Program-made: the position numbers and the translations under genes | Shown: positions 18,601 to 26,815 of the stretch, piece by piece | Numbering within the stretch: position 1 is the stretch's first letter | Layout of the letters: every line of letters starts with the position of its first letter | NCBI RefSeq assembly: GCF_900105165.1 | Contig: NZ_LT629740.1 | Location: 5,022,001-5,086,000 of the forward strand | Direction of reading: 5' to 3' | Length of the DNA stretch: 64,000 bases | Origin: Mucilaginibacter mallensis | GTDB lineage: Bacteria > Bacteroidota > Bacteroidia > Sphingobacteriales > Sphingobacteriaceae | The notes under the pieces: generated by a model | The model's input: only the letters and a program-made list of their open reading frames with translations | Database searches by the model: none | What the model was told of the DNA's origin: nothing

Positions 18601-18649
18601 AAAAGAAACACAATAAGATAAACCCTGAGATTGTAAAAATTCTCTTCAT
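15602..18649 (-). CDS. SusC/RagA-family TonB-dependent outer-membrane transporter
   Basis: A 1015-residue TonB-dependent channel. After the signal peptide there is the CarboxypepD_reg domain (STVKGKVTDAATGEGLVGVS, about 26-105), the QQVVVIGYGTQRK TonB-box-like region, the plug domain (IRGVGTIYGSGQSLYVVDGV, SISILKDASSTAIYGIRAANG) and a long beta-barrel ending in the aromatic YNFGVNVTF. It imports oligosaccharides across the outer membrane with SusD. The 258 bases upstream contain the intergenic space to the regulator gene, with a small hairpin CTTTCTC/GAGAAAG at 18768-18787. No exact -7 promoter match was found there. First structural gene of the locus. Confidence 0.96.
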   Translation of the reverse strand: MKRIFTISGFILLCFFFVNTAFAQNSTVKGKVTDAATGEGLVGVSVSIQGTDNGTQTDANGAFTLSVPPKATLLVSYIGYTSQHVAVSNAGPISIKLEASANELQQVVVIGYGTQRKVDNTGSVATVKGADLAKQASTNAVSALEGKVAGVEIINNGQPGSSPTINIRGVGTIYGSGQSLYVVDGVWYDDISFLNSNDIESISILKDASSTAIYGIRAANGVILVTTKRGKTGKPTVNLNSYFGWQAVTNQVKMANATEYATAINELTALNNTPSDYNPPVFANPSSYGTGTNWYNQILRNAPVTNNEISLAGGTDKYTYDYSFGYLDQDGIVKDNNYQRYTFHVANDFKPVKNLKLGFSANILSSNSRDVNGQIFHQLYTAAPVVPVYYNNGKYGDPADYNVGGGANYNPQATIDFYNQHSKNKRFTGSVYGEYNILPDLKFRTSFGGDLAQAEVRNYTPVYFATGGQQSTTSSLNLSHTETRNWIWENTLTYDKTIGKNKITALLGYGSQRNEGTYMNAFADSVAYAKSGNLHTSFPAGTNVTYTQPTANQILTTEVSQFGRINYSYDDRYLLNASIRHDGASEFYPNVYAWLPAVGAGWVITNESFMKGQHIFDNLKLRASYGMVGNAIVPISPTTLTVTNDPTLYTAIFGNPQTTNAGASINTVVPPTITWEKSEATDFGIEGSILNHKLSFEADYYNRLTKNAIFNIPIPGSTGENGPNGGILGNQADIRNRGFEFTVTWKQQISNDISYSISPNLGINNNEVTKVLSGNNPIYSGGAGIANGALATRTVQGQPIGEFYGYKVLGIFQTAEQVAKSPQAATAKPGDFIYQDTNGDGQISSTDRVNLGNPNAKYGYGVNMFLKVKNFDFTVDLQGRADVSVFNSNLGYRFGNENITQDFYDNRWHGAGTSNTYPSMNIGSTLNSAPNSFYVSSGSYFRVRNAQFGYTLPSELTRRWSIQSIRFFANAQNAINIFGYKGFSPEIGGGVLNEGIDSNVYPLYATYNFGVNVTF

Positions 18650-18907
18650 GTGGGTAATTTAAAATAGGTGAATAAAAAATAATTGGTTTTGCTTGGATCG
18701 AAATTGAGGAGATAATATAATTTTAACAAATAATGCACCTATACATTATTACACCAACACAAAAACACTTTCTCACCGGAGAGAAAGCAGAACTACAACA
18801 ACTTGATAAAGAATTACTTATAATAAGTTAATTGTAAAATTATTACTACAATGGTGTATTTTTTACAATCAGGAATAAACAAGGCTATGAGAGGTAATGA
18901 TGTAGTG

Positions 18908-21808
18908 TTATAGCTCCATGAGAAACTCAACCAGGTTCTTGTCATGCTCCAGATTGAGCTTTTTACGCAGTCTGTAGCGCCTTATCTCAACGCCGCGTAA
19001 AGAAATGTTTAAAAGCGAGGCCATTTCCTTACTGTTCATATTCATCCTTAAATAGGCGCAAAGCTTTAAATCGTTAGGAACAAGATCGGGATGGTGGGAT
19101 TTTAGTTTGATGAAAAAGCTTTCATGCGCTTCGTTAAAACTGGTTTCAAATAAGTTCCAGTCGCGCTCATCAGTCATGCCTTCGTTAATTACCTTTTGTA
19201 TCCTTCTTAATTGTTCATCAGGTAATTTTTTACCGGTACTATCTTTTAAATGGGATATCTCGTCGCTTATTTTTTGCAGTAGCTCGTTCTTATAAACAAT
19301 GTTCATGGCCGAGTTTGCCAGCTCACGACTTTTACCAGCCAGATCGGCCTGCAATTGTTCGTTCTTAATTTTTACTATCTGCTGCTCATTGGCAATAGCT
19401 TCCTGTTTTAGAAATTCTTCTTTCTCTTTTTGCAGCTTTTGATGGATGTGTTCCTGGTGGCGCTTTAATTTTAAGCGATAAAAATGCCTGAACACATAAT
19501 AGGCTAAAATAACCAGCAACAGGTAAAAGACCATTGCCGGTTTGCTGCTATACCAGGGCGGCAAAATGGTGAATGTGAAAACAGTTGCAGAGGTTATATT
19601 ATCATCATTAATTTTAGCCCTTACGCTAAAATTATAAGTACCCTGCCCAAGGTTGGTAAATTCCTTTTGGCTTTGCGCAGTCCAGTCGGACCATTGTGTT
19701 GAGTAGCCTTTTAAATAATACTGGTATTTAATTTTAGCCTGCCTGTAATAAGGCAGCGAATAAGCTATACGTATGTTATTTTTGGCAAAAGGAATATCAA
19801 CCTCATCCTCTGTATTGCCCCCATTCTCACTTATGGATGTGATCTTATCCGTCACATTCTCAACCTTACCTATTAGCACTGCAGGCAGGTTTACCTTGTT
19901 ATGCGGATTTGCATTTTCATCATTAAATATCACAAAACCATCATCAATACTTATCAGGTAAATGCGGTTGTTTATGCGGCTTATGTTTTCATAATACTGC
20001 ACCATTTGCCCATTAAGCATCGTAAAACTGTTTGAATCAATACGCAAATTACCTGGCGATGAAAGATCGGCCAAAGCAACACGACCATGATTTATGAACC
20101 AGTATTTTTTACCATCGGCAGGTATTATTTTGTTGGATGATGCGAATGAACCCAGCTTTTTATTCAATTGCTGGTATTTATAAAACCGGTCGGTTATATC
20201 ATCATACACATAAAAACCTGAGTCGGATGAAAACACTATCCTGTTATCAAGGCTAAATACATTGATATTGTAACTCCCCGGCAGCCCCGAGCGTTCATCA
20301 TAGTATTTTTCGGCTACTGCTTTTTTCAGATCGGTGCTTAGGGTGACCTTGTAAATCCCTTTATAGGCATGGCTGATCCATACTTCGCCCTTATTGTCTT
20401 GCTCTACATAACGCGATGGCTCGCTAAAACCATCAACCTTATGATCAAACACCCAATTGCCACTGGCATCCTTATGGTAAATAACTAAGCCATTGTAGGT
20501 TCCTTGTATTAAAAGATTGTTATTTAACGGTTTCAGTATCCAGCCACCATTAGCTGACGATATTTTATTTATGGCGCCATTATCAACCTGGTAAGTACCA
20601 TCATTATGGCCGCAAAGCAGTTTACCATCATGAATAGACAGGTCCCAAACTTGGCCCTGCGAACCGGGGATCAGCTTAAATTCAAATATCTGGAAAAGAT
20701 GATTGCCGTTGTTGGGTATCCAATCGCTATAAAATAAGCCCTGGTTAGTACCCAGGTATATTTTTTTATTATAGATAATGCTTGAGTATACGGTTCCGAA
20801 ATTACCGGTCTTATCAAAATAGAAATACAACGGGGAGTTCAGCTCAATACGGTCGATACCATTATCTAAACCGGCCCAAAGATTCTCTTCATTATCAATA
20901 TATAAGCTTAGTACCGTATTGTTCTGCAAACCGCTCGATTTATTGATGTGCTGTACCACATTGCCGGCAGTATCAATAATTACCACACCGTTTAATATGG
21001 TTCCGTAAGCGAAATATTTACCGCGTATGGCAACGCCGTTATTCAGCTGATAGGTTTTCAGGAAATCATTGGCCTGGTTGGCCCAGGGCCGTACCTGTTT
21101 GCCATCATAAATAAATAAACCTGTTTTTGCCGTACCGATTAAAAACTTATCCTTTTGAAATGGCAGTATGGATAAAACCCCGCTGTTGCCCAATATATTG
21201 CTGCCTGCAACATACTTCAGGTGATTGCTTTTAAGTTCGAATAAGCCGTAACCAATTTGTTCCACAAAAAAGCGCTTGCCCGACTGGTATAAGAATAAAT
21301 ATGGGTTAGGCGATTTGATAACCGTTATTTTACCATCGGCATATATATATATGGAACCAAACGATTGGAATATAACTCGATTGCCGTCGATATATATTTT
21401 CCAGATCTCTTCGGTAGGAACATATTTTTTAGGCACGCGTGCTATAAGCGAGTGGTAGGTTAAAAATCCCCTGGTGTTTTCCCAATAACCAAATTCGCCA
21501 AACCCGCCAACGTAGATCTTACCCCTGCCATCAGCAGCTACCGACCTAACAATTAACCCATTGGGCATAGTATGCATCTGCCAGTATTTACCATCAAATG
21601 ATAGCAGGCCATCGGCATTGCCAAAATACATGATGCCGTGCTCATCCTTGGTTATCGACCAGTTTTGATTACCCGACTGATACAGCGCCTTTGAATAATT
21701 TTGCACATAAGGCACACCGATATTTTTTATCTCGGTAGCCCCGGCGATGCATGACAGCAGCAAAAAAAATAATATAAAGTATATCCGTTTCCCGTTGTTG
21801 CGATACAT
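18908..21808 (-). CDS. Membrane-spanning propeller/Y_Y_Y sensor with C-terminal LuxR-type HTH
   Basis: A 966-residue regulator. Signal peptide (ILFFLLLSCIAGA); residues about 40-640 are seven-bladed-propeller-like repeats (ITKDEHGIMYFGNADGLLSF, WAGLDNGIDRIELNSPLYF); a Y_Y_Y (triple tyrosine) domain ends near 740 (YQYYLKGYSTQWSDW, LGQGTYNFSVRAKI); a single transmembrane helix (PAMVFYLLLVILAYYVF) is followed by a coiled coil and a C-terminal HTH (NSKEMASLLNISLRGVEIRR). No histidine-kinase, REC or AraC part is present, so unlike hybrid two-component regulators it would act from the membrane on DNA. Adjacent to susC on the same strand; it probably senses the imported glycan in the periplasm. Confidence 0.87.
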   Translation of the reverse strand: MYRNNGKRIYFILFFLLLSCIAGATEIKNIGVPYVQNYSKALYQSGNQNWSITKDEHGIMYFGNADGLLSFDGKYWQMHTMPNGLIVRSVAADGRGKIYVGGFGEFGYWENTRGFLTYHSLIARVPKKYVPTEEIWKIYIDGNRVIFQSFGSIYIYADGKITVIKSPNPYLFLYQSGKRFFVEQIGYGLFELKSNHLKYVAGSNILGNSGVLSILPFQKDKFLIGTAKTGLFIYDGKQVRPWANQANDFLKTYQLNNGVAIRGKYFAYGTILNGVVIIDTAGNVVQHINKSSGLQNNTVLSLYIDNEENLWAGLDNGIDRIELNSPLYFYFDKTGNFGTVYSSIIYNKKIYLGTNQGLFYSDWIPNNGNHLFQIFEFKLIPGSQGQVWDLSIHDGKLLCGHNDGTYQVDNGAINKISSANGGWILKPLNNNLLIQGTYNGLVIYHKDASGNWVFDHKVDGFSEPSRYVEQDNKGEVWISHAYKGIYKVTLSTDLKKAVAEKYYDERSGLPGSYNINVFSLDNRIVFSSDSGFYVYDDITDRFYKYQQLNKKLGSFASSNKIIPADGKKYWFINHGRVALADLSSPGNLRIDSNSFTMLNGQMVQYYENISRINNRIYLISIDDGFVIFNDENANPHNKVNLPAVLIGKVENVTDKITSISENGGNTEDEVDIPFAKNNIRIAYSLPYYRQAKIKYQYYLKGYSTQWSDWTAQSQKEFTNLGQGTYNFSVRAKINDDNITSATVFTFTILPPWYSSKPAMVFYLLLVILAYYVFRHFYRLKLKRHQEHIHQKLQKEKEEFLKQEAIANEQQIVKIKNEQLQADLAGKSRELANSAMNIVYKNELLQKISDEISHLKDSTGKKLPDEQLRRIQKVINEGMTDERDWNLFETSFNEAHESFFIKLKSHHPDLVPNDLKLCAYLRMNMNSKEMASLLNISLRGVEIRRYRLRKKLNLEHDKNLVEFLMEL

Positions 21809-21841
21809 GCAGCCTGTATAATTGGTGGATTAATATTTTGC

Positions 21842-21849
21842 CAAAGTTA
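21842..21849 (-). promoter_or_regulatory. Bacteroidota -7 element for the sensor-regulator gene
   Basis: The minus strand reads TAACTTTG, an exact TAnnTTTG match, 34 bases before the ATG. A TTTG at 21859-21862 is too close to serve as the -33 element. Confidence 0.4.
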
Positions 21850-21916
21850 AATATATAACAAATACATGTTCACCTGTACCAACAATACTTAATTTATGTT
21901 TTTATATCAATCCAAC

Positions 21917-22861
21917 TTATAGGTTTAGTTCCATTTGTATATTACAACGCTCGTATGGCGATGGGGTACCCGTAACCTTTTTAAAGCCTAATTTGTGATA
22001 CAGGTTAATTGCTGGTTTTAAAATGGTATTGCTTTCCAGGTACAATTTTTTAGCGCTGTGTTGTTTTGCCAGTTCAATAGCCGCGTTGCCCAATATCCAG
22101 CCAATCCCTTTACCCTTAGCGTTAGCACCCACAGCCATTTTAGCCAGTTCAAAAGTATGGTCATCCATCTTAATGAGCGCGCATGTACCCACTGGTTCAT
22201 TTTTATATAAGGCAATAAGAATATGTCCGCCCTTATCTAAAATATATTCCTTGGGATGATCCAGCGATTTATAGTCAGTTTCCTCCATTTTAAAATATTG
22301 GCTGATCCAATCCACATTAAGCTGTTTAAATGCCGTTTGATATTTGGGCTCATAAGCAACTACTTCTACATCTTTGCGCTCCCTCAACTTTCTTTCATCC
22401 TGCACACGGCTAAGCAGATCTTTTTGCTCCAATAAAAACTCCCATTCTTCAATCGCCTTCCATATGTTATACTGGGTTTCATTCAACGCGTTTTCAATAG
22501 CAGCATTTACATCGGTATACTGATCCCGTATACGATCATTTATGGCCAGGCCTTGTACTGATAATTTAATATAATTCTTTCTACCATCAGTTTTACCCGG
22601 GCTTTCCTGAACCAAACCTCTTTTCATCATCTCCTTTACAATGGTGCTTACTGATGGGTGCGAATGGCCTATTTCCTGCGCTATCTGTGTAATTGATTTT
22701 TCTTCACCTGCCGACAGCACATAAAACACGGGGAACCATTTGGGCTGCATATCAACATCATAATACCCATATACCTTGCCCGCTTGTTCTGTGATTAATT
22801 CACTCAACCTCCTGAGCCTGCTACCTAAAGCCATTTTGCCTGTTTTATTATAAAATTCCAT
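21917..22861 (-). CDS. MarR-type HTH / GNAT acetyltransferase fusion
   Basis: A 314-residue fusion. Residues about 1-140 form a MarR-like winged helix (ITQIAQEIGHSHPSVSTIVK, recognition helix; KTDGRKNYIKLS wing). Residues about 160-310 form a GNAT acetyltransferase with the acetyl-CoA loop AVGANAKGKGIGWILG and the closing YHKLGFKKVTGT. Such bifunctional regulator/acetyltransferases are common and the substrate is unknown. Its own promoter region carries a near-palindromic ATTACGTAAT site (22871-22886) between the -7 element and the start, which suggests autoregulation. Confidence 0.9.
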   Translation of the reverse strand: MEFYNKTGKMALGSRLRRLSELITEQAGKVYGYYDVDMQPKWFPVFYVLSAGEEKSITQIAQEIGHSHPSVSTIVKEMMKRGLVQESPGKTDGRKNYIKLSVQGLAINDRIRDQYTDVNAAIENALNETQYNIWKAIEEWEFLLEQKDLLSRVQDERKLRERKDVEVVAYEPKYQTAFKQLNVDWISQYFKMEETDYKSLDHPKEYILDKGGHILIALYKNEPVGTCALIKMDDHTFELAKMAVGANAKGKGIGWILGNAAIELAKQHSAKKLYLESNTILKPAINLYHKLGFKKVTGTPSPYERCNIQMELNL

Positions 22862-22870
22862 AATACAATA

Positions 22871-22886
22871 TTAATTACGTAATCAA
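22871..22886. promoter_or_regulatory. Candidate MarR operator (autoregulatory)
   Basis: A 16-base near-palindrome TTAATTACGTAATCAA with a perfect core ATTACGTAAT and one mismatched pair. A second half-site ATTACG follows at 22886-22891. It lies 10 bases before the ATG and between the -7 element and the start, where a bound MarR dimer would block transcription. Binding is inferred. Confidence 0.5.
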
Positions 22887-22891
22887 TTACG

Positions 22892-22899
22892 CAAATTTA
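22892..22899 (-). promoter_or_regulatory. Bacteroidota -7 element for the MarR-GNAT gene
   Basis: The minus strand reads TAAATTTG, an exact TAnnTTTG match, 31 bases before the ATG. No clear -33 element because the upstream terminator hairpin starts at 22903. Confidence 0.45.
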
Positions 22900-22902
22900 G
22901 AA

Positions 22903-22947
22903 AACTAAATCTGAAATCACAAAATTCATGTGTTTTCAGATTTAGTT
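22903..22947 (-). terminator. Terminator hairpin after the barrel-GLPGLI operon
   Basis: Two 19-base arms (22903-22921 and 22929-22947) pair with a single mismatch and a 7-base loop. It lies 26 bases after the stop of the GLPGLI gene. The T run on the minus strand is short, so termination efficiency is uncertain. Confidence 0.6.
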
Positions 22948-22972
22948 AAATGGAATGATTGAAATTCTCTAG

Positions 22973-23743
22973 CTACAGCAAAAACGCCTTTAAATAGATC
23001 TGTTTATAATCTCCCCAATTTTTCATTACAGGCTGTAGCGTGGTTTGGAAAGTTTGATTAGTTACCGGTTTCCCTTTTTTAGGTGGCGTTAGAGCCTTAT
23101 CTTCAATACTCATATCATTAACTTTGGTAGCAAACCAGGTAACGTTTTCATGCGGCAGGGCCACGCCCAATATCATACCGGGCAGGCCGGTAAAAGTTTC
23201 CGGGCCGCCGGAAATGTGGATCTTATCGGTATAAAATGCTACCACATAAATAGAGTCCATCACTATGGCATTGGCGCGGCGGCATGGGTAGCCTGCTATT
23301 TCGCGGGTTTCATCGGTTATTTTCCAGTTTATTTTGCGGGTACTGTCTTTCAGTAAAAACACATCCTCAAATACTTTTTTCTGTATGATGCTTTGGCTGG
23401 CAGCCAGATCAGTATAAATAGTATTGTTTTGATCGGCCATAGGGAAATCGAAGAAATCAGTTGTAGGCTCTGTGTCTTCAAGTGGTGCATACAATGTTTT
23501 ATTGCCCGAGAAAGTGAGGACGCTTTTCAGAACCTTGAATTGCGGATGGTTCTTTTTGTAAGCATCCATTATTTGCATCCAAAAATCCTCGTTATTCTTA
23601 TTCATTTGCTTATTAATAAGGCCGTAAATATTTACGGTTTTATTAAACTCAATAGTACCTGATGAAGGGAAACGCACGTTTTGCGCAAGCAATAAGCTGG
23701 TGCTAAATAATAAACAGGTAAGTGTAAACAGTATCTTTTTCAT
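22973..23743 (-). CDS. GLPGLI family exported protein
   Basis: A 256-residue exported protein of the GLPGLI family (TIGR01200), named for its central motif, seen here as FTGLPGMILGVAL. Signal peptide LTCLLFSTSLLLAQ. The family-typical region IAGYPCRRANAIVMDSIYVVAFYT precedes the motif. Function is unknown. GLPGLI genes are repeatedly found next to outer-membrane barrel genes like the one starting five bases upstream, so the two probably form one envelope system. It is the second gene of the operon and a strong hairpin follows. Confidence 0.9.
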   Translation of the reverse strand: MKKILFTLTCLLFSTSLLLAQNVRFPSSGTIEFNKTVNIYGLINKQMNKNNEDFWMQIMDAYKKNHPQFKVLKSVLTFSGNKTLYAPLEDTEPTTDFFDFPMADQNNTIYTDLAASQSIIQKKVFEDVFLLKDSTRKINWKITDETREIAGYPCRRANAIVMDSIYVVAFYTDKIHISGGPETFTGLPGMILGVALPHENVTWFATKVNDMSIEDKALTPPKKGKPVTNQTFQTTLQPVMKNWGDYKQIYLKAFLL

Positions 23744-23748
23744 GGCTA

Positions 23749-26538
23749 TTATTTTGCTGATTTAGTGGTGCCAAATTTGTTGAAATCCCATATAACTGAG
23801 AACATAAAATATCTTTTAATAGTAGTATAACTATTCTGCGTAATGGTATTACCGCCAGCATTCCGGTTGAAACCTATATTCTGGTTAAGCAGGTCATTGC
23901 CGCTGACGGATAACTTAAGGTTATCATCCTTAAAGAAGGATTTTATGAGCGATGCGTTAAGGATGTATTTAGAAAGTGATTCGTTAAACGATGCTGTTTT
24001 TGGATTATACTGGTAATCAGAATTTGATCCCAGTTGAAATTTGCCCGGCAGATAAATATTTAAATAAATGTTACCTGTATAACCTAAACCATTATTATTT
24101 ATCAACGGCTGTAATGATGATTTCTGAACAGTATAGGTTGGACCAAAACCGACATAGAAATTATACTTTTTGGCTACATACTTTGACAAGGTTAAGCGCC
24201 CGGCATAGGTATAGGAGTCGGTAGTGTTTAAGGCCTCGTTGGTATAATTATATGAGGTGTTGCCGTTAATATTCGGCTCAAAGCCTACATTATAATCACC
24301 TTTTATCTTTTGCCCAAAGTAAGCTCCGAAATAAAAGTTATAAGGTATTTTGCCCGGCAGGTTGACTGATTGAAATATTGATTTACCTGTATTATCTGTC
24401 GCAGTATTGCTTACTATCGGGTCATTAGTAAATTGCAGGCCTCCGTAAGCATATAGGTTCTGGCCCGATATAACTTTATACGAGTTATAATTAAAATTGA
24501 TGTTATTGCTGAACGATGGTTTAAGATTAGGATTACCAATGGTAAGATTCAATGGATCGCTATTGTTTACTACCGGCTGTATCTGATCAATAGTGGGCTG
24601 CGTGGTTGTACCATTATAGTTAACGCTTATGGATTGCTGCTGCGAGAATTTATATTGATAATTTGCCTGTGGCGCCCAGTTAATGAAGTGCCGCTTAAAT
24701 ATATCACCACTAAAGGCCTCACTTTGGCGATAAGTAACATCGGCAACCTTTGTGCCGAAATTAATGATAGTTTTATCTTTCTTATAATTAAATACCGCGC
24801 CTACCTGGTTCGAGAGCTGGGTTAATTTATAATCGTTACTTAGCGCGGTGTCAATATGATCATACCTGCCTACAGCCGTTGAATCATATGATACCCTATC
24901 CGACTCGCCGTTACTTACACTCAAACCATAGTTTAATACAACGGCAACTCTTTTTGAAAGGGGTTCAGTATAGGTTATATTTGAGTTGAGTACCGAGCTT
25001 TTAATATTGGTAGTTTTATATTGATCGATCCTTTGTGAACTATCTAAACCCCCGGTGCTACTATTGAAGAAATCAGTATTGGATCTCAGGTAACCTTTTG
25101 AATTGCTGTTATTAATAGATTCGCTAACATTCCATGACAATGTACGACCAACCTTTTTAAACTTTTTGGTATAGAAAGCGCTCGCATCAAATATTTTGGT
25201 GTACACATCATTAGTTACGGTACGGTTGTTACGGTTTAGTAACGTATCCATATTTCTTTTACTTACTGATGAGTAATCCTCCAAAACATTTGAGTGTTTA
25301 TCAGTACCGTCAACAGCAATTTTTAGCGTTTGCGTGGTATCTAATTTAACACTATAGGTCAGATCTGCCTTTTGCCTGAACAGGTATTTATGCGAATTTG
25401 CATCAGTATTTGTATTGATAATGCTACCGGGCAGGTTACTCTGAGTTAATGTGCTATCCTTTTCGTCGATGCCGATGGAACCAATTTTATAATTGGCATT
25501 GATGGATTGCTTATCGGCATCCCATTTACCATCGTAGTGTACACCACCTGAGCGTGCAACCGGTATGCCCTGCCCATTATATTGGCCATTAAATGAATCT
25601 AGTTCGTCACTGCCGCCATTACTAAAATATATACCTCCGTTATCATCAGATTGCAGATTGGTTGTACCGGCTTTACCGGCATCCTGCCAGCCGAGACCTG
25701 TTTTGCCGGTATTGCTTAATGTACCATATATGGATACTTTGGTTTTAGCCGTAAACTTATTAAATAAAGCTTGTTCCTCATAATAACCGTCGGTGCCGCC
25801 ACCAGCATCAACTTTGCCGAAGTAGCCGTTCTTCTTGTCTTCTTTTAGCTTGATGTTTATGGTTTTGGTCTTTACACCATCATCGATGCCGGTAAAGGCA
25901 GCCTGATCACTCTTTTTATCATACAACTGCACCTTATCAACCATGTCGGCACGGATATTTTTGGTTACCAATGTGGGATCATCCCCAAAAAACTCTTCCC
26001 CATCAACCAAAACCTTACTTACGGTTTGCCCCTGCGCGGTAATCTTCCCGTCCTTATCCACCTCAATACCGGGCAGCTGCCTTAACAGATCCTCCACCTT
26101 GTCGTTCGGGTTTATTTTATAAGCCTTGGCATTATATTCGGTGGTATCGCCTTTTATTTTTATGGCGGTTACCTGGCCTTTAATGATCACACCCTCTAAA
26201 AGTCGCGATTTAAGGATCATGTTCAGGCTACCGAAATCAACCGATTTGTGCAGTGAATCCAGCGAAAAATTGTCTACATAATCGGCATAGCCAGGATAGG
26301 TTACCAATAAAATAAATTTGCCTTTAGGCAGGTTAGTCATGGCAAAACTGCCGTCTTTACCTGTCCAAACAAATTTGCGAAGGATGGAGTCTTTGGCGTT
26401 TAATACCGCCACAGTTGTGTTAGTAAGCTTAACTTTTTCAGTAGTATCAGTAATTGCTCCTTTAATTGAATAGGGGCTTTGTGCAAATAATGATAATGAA
26501 CTTAAGCAAAACAAGGTTAGGATAATGGTAAGTTTCAT
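23749..26538 (-). CDS. Outer-membrane beta-barrel protein, TonB-receptor-like
   Basis: A 929-residue outer-membrane protein. Signal peptide (TIILTLFCLSSLSLFA), then a CarboxypepD_reg-like domain (SIKGAITDTTEKVKLTNTTV, about 23-110), a plug-like region (VEDLLRQLPGIEVDKDGKI, TVSKVLVDGEEFFGDDPTLV) and a long barrel of the OMP_b-brl_3 type ending MFSVIWDFNKFG. The plug and barrel resemble TonB receptors, but the protein lacks an evident SusD partner. It is cotranscribed with the GLPGLI gene. It may export or import small molecules or display proteins; no substrate is evident. ATG at 26538 is used. Confidence 0.88.
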   Translation of the reverse strand: MKLTIILTLFCLSSLSLFAQSPYSIKGAITDTTEKVKLTNTTVAVLNAKDSILRKFVWTGKDGSFAMTNLPKGKFILLVTYPGYADYVDNFSLDSLHKSVDFGSLNMILKSRLLEGVIIKGQVTAIKIKGDTTEYNAKAYKINPNDKVEDLLRQLPGIEVDKDGKITAQGQTVSKVLVDGEEFFGDDPTLVTKNIRADMVDKVQLYDKKSDQAAFTGIDDGVKTKTINIKLKEDKKNGYFGKVDAGGGTDGYYEEQALFNKFTAKTKVSIYGTLSNTGKTGLGWQDAGKAGTTNLQSDDNGGIYFSNGGSDELDSFNGQYNGQGIPVARSGGVHYDGKWDADKQSINANYKIGSIGIDEKDSTLTQSNLPGSIINTNTDANSHKYLFRQKADLTYSVKLDTTQTLKIAVDGTDKHSNVLEDYSSVSKRNMDTLLNRNNRTVTNDVYTKIFDASAFYTKKFKKVGRTLSWNVSESINNSNSKGYLRSNTDFFNSSTGGLDSSQRIDQYKTTNIKSSVLNSNITYTEPLSKRVAVVLNYGLSVSNGESDRVSYDSTAVGRYDHIDTALSNDYKLTQLSNQVGAVFNYKKDKTIINFGTKVADVTYRQSEAFSGDIFKRHFINWAPQANYQYKFSQQQSISVNYNGTTTQPTIDQIQPVVNNSDPLNLTIGNPNLKPSFSNNINFNYNSYKVISGQNLYAYGGLQFTNDPIVSNTATDNTGKSIFQSVNLPGKIPYNFYFGAYFGQKIKGDYNVGFEPNINGNTSYNYTNEALNTTDSYTYAGRLTLSKYVAKKYNFYVGFGPTYTVQKSSLQPLINNNGLGYTGNIYLNIYLPGKFQLGSNSDYQYNPKTASFNESLSKYILNASLIKSFFKDDNLKLSVSGNDLLNQNIGFNRNAGGNTITQNSYTTIKRYFMFSVIWDFNKFGTTKSAK

Positions 26539-26815
26539 TGTTAGGTTTTAGTGATCCTAAAGTATAACTAACTTTTTAGGTATGCAACATGTTTAACGTT
26601 TATTAACAAATAAATTACAACGCTAAATCGTTAAAAACGCCTTAATTCGAGCCTTCTCAATGGTTTATATAAAGATTATCAGCCAATTACGCAAAAAATT
26701 ACGTGTTAAATGCAAATGTTAATGTTTGTTAAAAGATGTTAAGCATCAGTCATTTACAAAATATTAGCCTGAAATTTAACCAACAAAATATGGTAAAAAC
26801 CTTACTCCTTCCGTT

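Noticed and set aside
26539..26815. Small gene in the gap between the barrel and DUF2723 genes
   Set aside because: No frame above about 20 codons with a start; the gap is AT-rich and holds two divergent promoters at most.
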